From: Moniliella sp. 'wahieum'
Taxonomy: Eukaryota; Basidiomycota; Moniliellomycetes; Moniliellales; Moniliellaceae
NCBI GenBank assembly: GCA_003971905.1
Contig: RSEE01000010.1
Location: 310,001-374,000, forward strand
Length of the DNA stretch: 64,000 nt
Direction: 5' to 3'
Under the pieces are notes generated by a model. That model searched no databases. It was not told the DNA's origin and worked only from the letters and a program-made list of their open reading frames with translations. This document shows, one piece after another, positions 54,201 to 64,000 of the stretch. Positions within the stretch are counted from its first letter, which is position 1. Each line of letters opens with the position of its first letter. Position numbers and translations under genes: made by a program.

Positions 54201-57138
54201 AATCAATCGAAGCACCTGCTCGCTTCATGATCGAATCGAGCGTGCTGGGAGGTAGATATCGGCTTAAGATTGTCGACAACGTCGAGCTGTCCTTCAGCAG
54301 CCCAGCCAGTGGAGCAAGCTGAGGAGGCTGTTCATCGTCCTTCCTTTTTCCGTCCCCGTCCTCCCGAGGGGTTTGTTCAGGATTGACATCCTTCTCTTTG
54401 AGTCCGAGTCGGAACTGACGCTCCGCTTCCGCAGCTTGTTCCCACTTCAGAGTCTGTACAACACGAGCGCCATGACAGTTAGTATTCGGCACATCCAGAC
54501 CAACGCCAAGGAACATACTTACCCTGAGAGAACGAGAATGAACAGCGATACGTTCCTGAAGAATGGAAACAAGTTTCGTTTGGATCTCCATTCGATGATC
54601 AGTGTAATCTTGCCGCAGACGGTCAAACTCGGTGAGCATGAGCTTCATCCGCTTCGGGAGGTGACGCCGCACCATCTCACGGATGTAGGGCAGTAGGCTC
54701 ACCACAGCACTGAGAGACTGCTCAGCCAAAGCCAAATGACGGGCATTGATGTTGGTCAATCCAGCACTGCGCAGAGCTCCTGCGCCTAGAACCATCTGAC
54801 ACACGACTGTTGAACTGCTTGAGAAACTCGACGAGACGAGCAAGAACTTCGACGCAAATCAACGGCAGGTTCAGCACCAACCGGCAGTACCGTCCCAATT
54901 GAGGGAGCATGACCAACGTCGCACATACGACAAAGTAACGGTGACCCTCGATCTCAAGCGTTTTGAGGTCGCGCTCGCCGGCCGACTTGCTAGGTGCGGA
55001 CGGTGACTGAGTAGCCTCGTTGCCTGTCTGACGCAACACCAGCAGTTGCACTGGATCTTCCGTGGCCCCTAGCAACATTGTCTCAACCAGATCCTGGACC
55101 GGCGCGGGAACAGGCTTAGTATTCCACCTCTCCGTGTCCACAGCGCCAGCTGTGACCGACAACCTGCGTGCATGCACAACCCCAACAAATTCGCGTGCCA
55201 GACGTAAAAGCGTGGAGCGTAACACATCGGACCCGCCACTGGACCCGCTGCTGCTGCCCAGGACGTCGGAGGGTAAGCGGCTGCGCAACATGAACCCCCA
55301 TCCAAGTTGAAAGGAGGGCAAGAAGGCGGTCAATTCTGGGTCGGTCCAGACTGTGGTTGGATCTTCGAGCTGCGCCAGGCTCGGTGTGGGCTGTAGCGGG
55401 CCTAGCACGAGCCCACGCGCAGAAAAGATGCGCGCGACCGAGACGTGGACCGCAGCACGGGTGTTGGTACGGGCTTGGGCCATGCCCTCATCGTCAGGGG
55501 CAGCTGGGCCATCTCGGGGGTTTGGGAGAGCAAGTGGAAGGCCTTGTCCGAGGTGTGGAGCACATCGAGCAGTGCCTCCAAATACACATGGGTCCGTTCC
55601 ACAAACTCTTCGGCGGAAAGAGAACGAAGGTGGGCGACGGCCGCATCGGGAGGCTTGCTCACTCCGGGGGGTTGGTTGACGAGCTGCACCAGACAAGGGA
55701 TTACCTCCTCTGGGAATTGAGCGGCAGACCAGGCTACCGGAGCAATTGCCTGGACGGCCTGCAAGGTAGCTTGCTCTAGGGCCTGAGCGACCAAGCCGAG
55801 CGAATTGGCCTGAGCCAGAGCGGTGAGCAAAGGACGAACGCTCTCAAGTTTCCCTTTCTCTTCGAATTTGAGATGATTATCTTCATCGCTGGGGGACTCC
55901 TCAGGCGCCGATTGAAGCATTTCTGTTCCTTGAATGGGAGAAGCAGTAGCGACAGGAGAGGCATCTGTGCCGGGTAAGGGTGTGGCCTCAGCAGTGGCCG
56001 CAGCCAACTGTTCAGCGGCCAAGGAGATGGAAGAGTGTAAGGTGCGGGCACGACGGGCTCGTAGGGAACGTAGTCGCTCAGCCTCGACATGGGAAAGCTT
56101 GCTGGGCGATACATGATCTTTGGCTTCAGACAAGAGGAGGTCAGTGATGGAAGTCGTGAACCATTCTCTTAGTGCTGCTTCCAACTCGCCACACGAGCCT
56201 CGGAGGTGTGTGTCGCACTCCCATCGAGGCGAGTGGACAATGCCTGGAGCGAAGCAATGTCGGACAGTTTGAGTTGTTGGCTCGTTCCGTCCTCTTCAAT
56301 CCCAACCGAGTCTGAGACAACAAGAGGCTCCTGAAGCGATAAACGAACCTGCTTGGCAGCCTGCAATGCGTCAAGCCATCTACGCTGTTGGGCAAGTTGC
56401 TCGGCCGTTTCCGATTGGTTAACGACGACTTGGATACGCTCGAGAGTAGACAAGACGATTTGAAGCCGACGACGGCGCTGCTGGTGCAGAATCAGAGAGG
56501 CGCCGACGTGATTGATGTCCTGGTCCAAAGCGCGCACCCTGCTTTGGAGTGCAACCGTTTCAGATGCGCACAATTGGCCAGACCGAGTGAGGGTTTGAAG
56601 AGAGGAGGCGGTATCGACGATAGCATCCGACCGCTCGGACAAGGCGGAGACGAGATGCTGTTCGATCACATCCGAATAAAACGACAACTTTTCGCCCAGC
56701 AGGGCCGGGATACTGTCAATGCCATCTTGTGCGAACTCTGGCGACGGCGTGGTACTGTCGGAGGAGAAGGGCGCAGCAGCGCTGACCTCAAAGACCTGCT
56801 CGAAGAAGCCTGGATCGGAAAGAGAAAACGCCTGGTCGAAGAACACGGAGGGAACCGAGTCCAAGGGTAGGACATCTTCCTCCTCGCCGCCGGGGCGAGT
56901 GCCGGCGTCCGAGGAGGAACGAAGCGCTGGGGGTCGTCTAAGTTTGCTCCATGCTGGCTGCACAGCACGCACATATCCGCTTGCATCGACGGGTGGCACA
57001 TCCGAGGAGAGGAGGGTGTCCGCGGGCGGAAGGGCAGGGAAGGCGAGGGCGGGGTAGCGAGAGGAGTGGGGATCGATGGGGTGGGCGCGGCGTGTGGGGT
57101 GGTTGAGGACGGTGGAAATGGCGTTGAAGCCGGCACTC
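51252..57138 (-). CDS. VPS54: VPS54, GARP tethering complex subunit, with giant tail
   Basis: Subunit of the GARP complex, which tethers endosome-derived vesicles at the trans-Golgi. The start MSAGFNAISTVLNHPTRRAH is at 57138. Core motifs: VFFDQAFSLSDPGFFEQVFE, LLGEKLSFYSDVIEQHLVSA, an extended coiled region, ARTNTRAAVHVSVARIFSAR and MVLGAGALRSAGLTNINARH then LALAEQSLSAVVSLLPYIRE. One 69-nt intron (54454-54522, GTAAGT, TACTAAC branch) is in the C-terminal core. The core ends at about 53930 (roughly 1050 residues). An open reading continues about 890 residues more: Ser/Pro-rich, a 10-residue repeat, then acidic and finally Lys/Arg-rich (KRRRKKKAQRQRKKK). Frame breaks occur near 56178, 55470, 54810 (GT repeat), 53330 and 52552. 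The core is secure. That the tail belongs to the same protein is inferred from unbroken low-complexity coding across the breaks. Confidence 0.85.
52560..52709 (-). repeat. 30-bp coding minisatellite in the VPS54 tail
   Basis: Five tandem 30-bp units, each starting GTTGGGG on the plus strand and differing at a few sites. They encode a 10-residue unit of the type APTEAPTPDP. The unit length is a multiple of three, so copy number can vary without frame loss. Confidence 0.88.
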
Positions 57139-57849
57139 ATGGTGTGAGTGGGGCAGGGGGCGCAGCGGCGGCGTGCTGGCGTCGAAGCGTATCGGGTATC
57201 CGGGGGAGGTGAGTGCTGATGCGTTGAGCGTGGGCGTGACGGCGTGGGGGTCTCCACCGCAGGGTTAGGAGGATCCGCCCGCGCGCCACATCGGTGCATC
57301 CCGCAGGCAATCATAATCAGCCGGCGCAGCACATCGGAATGCAGCCACGCAGACTCCGCCTCCTCCTGTCCAGGCCAGCCGACCGTACCATCGAGCTGAC
57401 CCTCTGATGTCATCGACCGCAGCAACCCAATTCCGCCCGGTACACTGAGCCAGCTTGATGAATTGATTGTTCGCCGCCGATGCATGATGCACTGACGCGT
57501 GATTAATGATTGACGATTCGAGTAGCCAGCGAGTGATCTGTCGCGCTAGTCACGTGCTTCTGGCCCCTGATCCTGTGCATGCGACGTGTGGCGGCAGGAG
57601 GCGGGACTGCTTCAAGTTTCAGGCTCAGGGAGCTTCAGGTGCAAACGGAATGTGAGTGTGACAAAAGTGACACTGGTTTATCACCTGACATGCTGACGCG
57701 GGACATGTGAAACTAGCAGAGACGTGACGCGCGTGACGCGTGATGGAGTTTGAAAAGTGAAATTTGAGGAGGTCGGAGTCCTGCATAGTCCTGAGGCCCG
57801 GAGGTCTGAGGGAGGCCTGAGGCCGGATGCAAACGTCCTCCTCCTTTAC

Positions 57850-58029
57850 AACAACGCCTACAGAGAGCATCAAGCAGCCAGTCGCCCCCAGGAGCTAGGT
57901 TGTGGAACAAAGAAAACTGAAGCGAAAAAGCAACGGAACTCCTAGGCCTGAGGCCTGAGAGGGACTGAAGCTTGAAGCTTGAAGGAAGGGACGTATCTAG
58001 TTGGCCAAAACATACGGTGGCTCAGCAGG
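57850..58029 (+). repeat. Dispersed repeat family, copy D (diverged)
   Basis: It starts at the ACAACGCCTACAGAG block and continues with CATCAAGCAGC, GTCGCC, GGAACAAAGAAAA, ACGGAACTCCTAGGCCTGAG, GGGAC and TTGGCCAAAACATACGGTGG, ending at GGCTCAGCAG. It has lost the 5' part present in copies B and C. A GAAGCTT heptad pair (57967-57980) interrupts it. Confidence 0.75.
57967..57980 (+). repeat. Heptad palindrome run GAAGCTT
   Basis: Two perfect abutting GAAGCTT units followed by GAAGGAA, located inside repeat copy D. Copies B and C lack them, so the heptads were probably gained after the repeat inserted. Confidence 0.8.
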
Positions 58030-58580
58030 GTTAGCGCGTGACGGGTGGGTGCGTGATATGGTGCTCTGACGGTCACGCCCTTCACATGTGATGCTTGCGC
58101 AGCGACAGACACTGTTTGGCAGTTGGTGACTACTGTGACTAGGCGGCAGGTGACAAGGTGACTAGGTGACCGGCGTCTTCGTGACATGTGACATGTGACA
58201 GGTTTTGGTCCGGTGACGCGGTGACGCGACGTGTGACATGTGACGAGCGAATGGCTAGGGTGTCGAATTAAGAATTGGGCCTTGGGGCCGCTGGCTGGGT
58301 TGGGGCTGGGCCGAGCAGCGCAACTTGCTACGGCGCTGCACAGCACAGACACCGGGCGAGCGTCCACCAGCCGTCGGGGGGGCTGCGACCTCGGGGCCTA
58401 GCTGGCCTCGCAGGGCGTCGCAGCACCCGCACCAGTACCCAGTGTGAATTGCTAGGTGGCTACCGGTATAGCTTCGAGCAGTACATCCCGCTTCCCGTAT
58501 CCACTGTGGCCTACTGCTGCGCACTTGCTCACCCACTGACGCATGATCGATGATCCCGCAGTTCAGTAGACGGGCGCATC

Positions 58581-58597
58581 ATGCATCATGCATCATG
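58581..58597 (-). repeat. Heptad run ATGCATC
   Basis: ATGCATC at 58581-58587 and 58588-58594, followed by ATG and a further ATCATGCGTC. C-type form of G plus ATGCAT. Confidence 0.8.
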
Positions 58598-58933
58598 CCC
58601 ATCATGCGTCCCCACCCCATCCCACATCCCGCATTGCATCATGCATCACATGCGTCACCGCGTCACCATCCCCCGGGCGCGCAGACAGTGTTGAATTTTG
58701 CAATGTTGCACGTGTGAACGTCACTGGCGGAGTACGGCCGTACTGAACGTGCATCCAGCGTGCAGAACACTGAACGTCTGAACAGCGGCCACTGCGTCAC
58801 TCGTCGCTGTGCCCGTCGCTGGCCGGAGTAGGGCGGAGGCCCAGGCCAGGACAGCAGCATGTGCGACAGCTACTCTGCCAAGCCGCTTGGTTGACTGGCC
58901 TGCCTGCCCGTCTGTCTTGGGCCCCAACGTTAA

Positions 58934-61435
<2,502 letters not shown>

Positions 61436-62483
61436 TGCTACGGTTCCCCTTTGCCCATGAGCCCCCCGTCGACTCAGCACGGTAGCCCTCGACAGGTCCC
61501 GCGACGTTCGTGCTGTGATCGCTGGTGTGACCAGTATGATCTGCGCCAGTGGCGCCCCCAATCTTTTTCGCCATGGTCCTCCAAGGACAACCATATGAAG
61601 GGGATCCGGTGTTGCGGTTCCCCTGTACGTCATCGGATTGCGCTAGATGCGTTGCATCGTACGTGTGGGTTGTGAGCGCTCTGCAGGCGTATTCTCATTT
61701 TACCGGTTACCCCCGCCCCTGTTCTTGTGACATGTGACGAGAGACGGGCGCGGATTCGTTTCCTTCTTCCATATCCTTCCCCACCCTTTCCTTTCTTTTC
61801 GTTTCTTTCCTCCGTTTCCCACGCCCCTTTCGTTGTCGGGAGCCTTCGTGCGGACACGCGGCTTCCCCATTTTGTATCATAGTAGCACTGCGTCCCCTCC
61901 CAAGTGGCATCACACACCTTCGATATGCTGGCACGAGAAGAGTGCGCTATAGCGAGCTACCTTGTGTGTTGCACCTCGGAAGCTTTTGCCCATGCAGACC
62001 GGTGCCGTTCGTCCAACGTTGTACAGCCTGTGCTGCTGGCGGCAGGATAGGCAAACGAAATCGGAGAGACGAGACGGGCAGGCGTGTTTTGCCTTGGCCG
62101 TGGCCGACGAGGCCACCTGAGAAGCGTGCTCCGCTAGGGGTGGCTTTCAAATTTCACTGGGGACGTGACGCATGATGGCCACGTGCGGCGCGTGACATGT
62201 GACGTGCGGGTAGGCTGCGGCTTTCATTCCGATCGAAAGGGCGCGCGTGCGGCCACAACACAGGGCACGTGACTAGATGGGCACGGGGGCAGTGGCGTGC
62301 GCGAATTGCGTCTGCGCGCGGGCGACAGGCCGCGACAGGAGGATGGCTGCGCGACGGAGGGTGAAGCTGAAGGCGAGCCGTCGCTTCAACTGGAAGCGCA
62401 CGCGTGACGGCGGCGGCTGCCATCCTGCCACCGCTGCGCTCCGCTCGGCTGCCTCTGCACCCCGTCGGCTCCGTCGGCTAGCT
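61436..62483. other. Spacer between SRPK and the PhoD-like gene
   Basis: About 1.05 kb. It contains a T/C-rich stretch (about 61755-61825) and loose GTGACGC/GTGACATGTGAC heptads near 62163-62205. I support no gene. Confidence 0.45.
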
Positions 62484-64000
62484 ATGGCCCACCGCAGCGC
62501 TGCGCTCATGCCCGACGCGCGCCATGCGCCCTCGGGCGCTGGCTCGTCCCCCCTGCAGCAGCGCCTGCGCGCCCTCCTGCCGCTCCTTGCCGCTGCCCAG
62601 CACTGCGCAGCGGCGGGCATGTACGCCGCCGCCTACGTCTTCCTGCGCTGGATCCCCTCCTCCCTCGCCCTCCACGCCGTCCTGGCCGCCTTTCCCCTCT
62701 GGGCCGCCCTCGCCCTCCTCACCCGCAGCCTCCGCCCCGCGCCCACCGCCACCGCCACCGCTCCTGCCCCCACCCAGGCCACCAGCAGATGCACCGCCCC
62801 GCCTTGCTCGCCCGCCGCGCCCGCCGCTCCCTCTGGCTCCTCCACCTGGCCGTCTTCTTGTTTGTCTTTGACGCCGCCTTCTCCCCCTACCTCTTCCCCT
62901 CCCACTGGGCCCGCCACCTCGACGTCTTCCGCTCCGTGCCCCTCGGCCCGACGCGCACACGTGTCCATGTCCGCTTCCCCTTCCCCTTTGGCGAAGAGCA
63001 GTACCTGGCCGCCCGCGGCGGCGCTGGCCCCGATCCCTTTTCCTCTTCCCCCAACCCCGACAGCTTGGATGCCGCCTTGATCCTCAACCCGTACCCGCTC
63101 CGCATTGTGTACCGCGAGTCGCCTCTGGCTGGGGACAGTCTTATTGATTCCCGCTGGGAGCGCGGGCCATTGCTCCATCTCACCGAAGCCCGCGATTGGA
63201 CTGCAACGGCTACCCTGTCCAACCTGTGGCCTGCGACCACGTACGAATGGACAGTGGCCTTTGCTCACAACCATACCCGTCCTCTGCGCGAACAAGTGCG
63301 TCAATTTACCACCTTCCCCGACCCCCGCATGCCCCGGCCCAAGCTTCCCTCGCCGTCTCAACAGGCACCTCCTGTGACTCCCGTTTCGGTTGCACCAGCA
63401 GCTACGGCTACGCTGACTGAACCTGCCCCCTCCTCTGCCGAAGCTTCTGGTGAAGAAGGAAACGAAGAAGAAGCGGGCACAGTGGAACCCCCCTCGACCG
63501 AGCCTACGGCAGTTCTGGAGACGGTTATTGTGGAACCGGTGGATGAATGGACAGTGGATCGTCCCTATCCGATTGTGCCACGCCCCCTGCCAACTGGGCC
63601 GGCTTCGGTGCCGGACGACGACCCTTACCACTTTACCTTTGGGTCGGCCTCATGCGTCAAGGCTGATGTGCCGTGGAACGTTGCTCAGTTCAAAGGGTGG
63701 GCGTGGGCGCTGCGCATGCTGGGCGTCTCGTCTGCAGGACGCAACCGGATCCGCGGCCTGGAGCTCTTGGCGGATCGAGCTGCTCAGGGTGGCCTCCGCT
63801 TCTTCCTCCAAGTAGGCGATTGGATCTATGCGGATGTGCCTTGGTTTACTTCCTCCCTCACACGAACGTCGTTGCTTTCGCACTACCCGCAATCTTTACC
63901 GCGGTGTGCATGCTTCGCTCGGGTGGCAACGGTTGGAACAAGTCGGTACACCCTTTTATGGCGCAGCCGACGATCACGAAGTCTTGAACAATTGGTCTGG
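62484..64000 (+). CDS. Membrane-anchored PhoD-like metallophosphatase, 3' end outside window
   Basis: N-terminal part of a PhoD-type alkaline phosphatase/phosphodiesterase. From the ATG at 62484 the head carries two or three membrane segments (AAAYVFLRWIPSSLALHAVL, PLWAALALL), and after a frame change near 62770 another (SLWLLHLAVFLFVFDAAF). Then comes a beta-rich region (LRIVYRESPLAGDS, WPATTYEWTVAF), an acidic Pro/Glu/Thr linker, and the start of the catalytic domain: YHFTFGSASCVKADVPWN and FFLQVGDWIYADVPWF, whose SC and GDWIY correspond to metal-site motifs. A break near 63870 precedes RNLYRGVHASLGWQRLEQVG and AADDHEVLNNWSG, the DDHE motif. The gene continues past position 64000. Catalytic residues seen so far are intact. 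The substrate is unknown. Confidence 0.83.

Noticed and set aside
5279-58597. Heptad runs as a CRISPR array
   Set aside because: Units are 7 bp without spacers, scattered, and the genome is fungal.

Overview
The window looks like nuclear DNA of a filamentous basidiomycete, most likely an agaricomycete of the Rhizoctonia/Ceratobasidium type (inference). The reasons are short introns of about 50-100 nt with GTRNGT donors and CTNAC branch sites, dense genes on both strands, basidiomycete-style housekeeping genes, and a Plavaka-like DNA transposon. I see no bacterial or organellar features.

Layout: a dispersed repeat copy (1-214); RPL12 (+, 450-1009); a second repeat copy (1788-2021); an OPT-family oligopeptide transporter (-, 2448-5055); a 3.7 kb motif-rich spacer; a MAPR/cytochrome-b5-like heme protein (+, 8734-9704); mitochondrial-type C1-tetrahydrofolate synthase (-, 10131-13239); a 5.3 kb decayed Plavaka-like element with 22-bp terminal inverted repeats (14175-19509); a VCX1-type vacuolar Ca2+/H+ exchanger (-, 19922-21511); a STE11-type MAPKKK with SAM, RA and kinase domains (+, 23705-28005); a small I9-type proteinase inhibitor (-, 28319-28669); a third repeat copy with nested inverted repeats (about 30640-30995); a DUF1772 membrane protein (+, 31555-32058); RPS15 (+, 32798-33453); tRNA-Ala(AGC) (+, 34357-34428); PEX7 (-, 34809-36060); an Sso-type syntaxin (-, 36796-38074); a Zn2Cys6 transcription factor (+, 39724-43520); a DHA1-type MFS exporter (-, 43985-46137); an FG nucleoporin of the Nup2/Nup50 class (-, 48950-50726); VPS54 with a very long disordered tail (-, 51252-57138); a fourth repeat copy (57850-58029); an SRPK kinase (+, 59166 to about 61435); and the 5' part of a membrane-anchored PhoD-like phosphatase (+, 62484 to past the window end). 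The genes do not form one pathway. They are ordinary chromosomal neighbours in translation, transport, one-carbon metabolism, signalling, vesicle traffic, peroxisome import and nuclear transport. Several pairs are head-to-head and share 1.6-3.7 kb upstream regions.

Two window-wide patterns stand out. First, intergenic DNA is full of runs of 7-bp units made of one G (or C) plus a palindromic hexamer A-x-y-y'-x'-T. Different palindromes follow one another in the same 7-bp register. Second, more than 20 single-base (or one-dinucleotide) frameshifts interrupt otherwise intact conserved genes. Those I could pin down are almost all at homopolymers or GT repeats, which points to residual indel errors in a long-read assembly rather than real pseudogenes. 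Gene spans below therefore cross such breaks.
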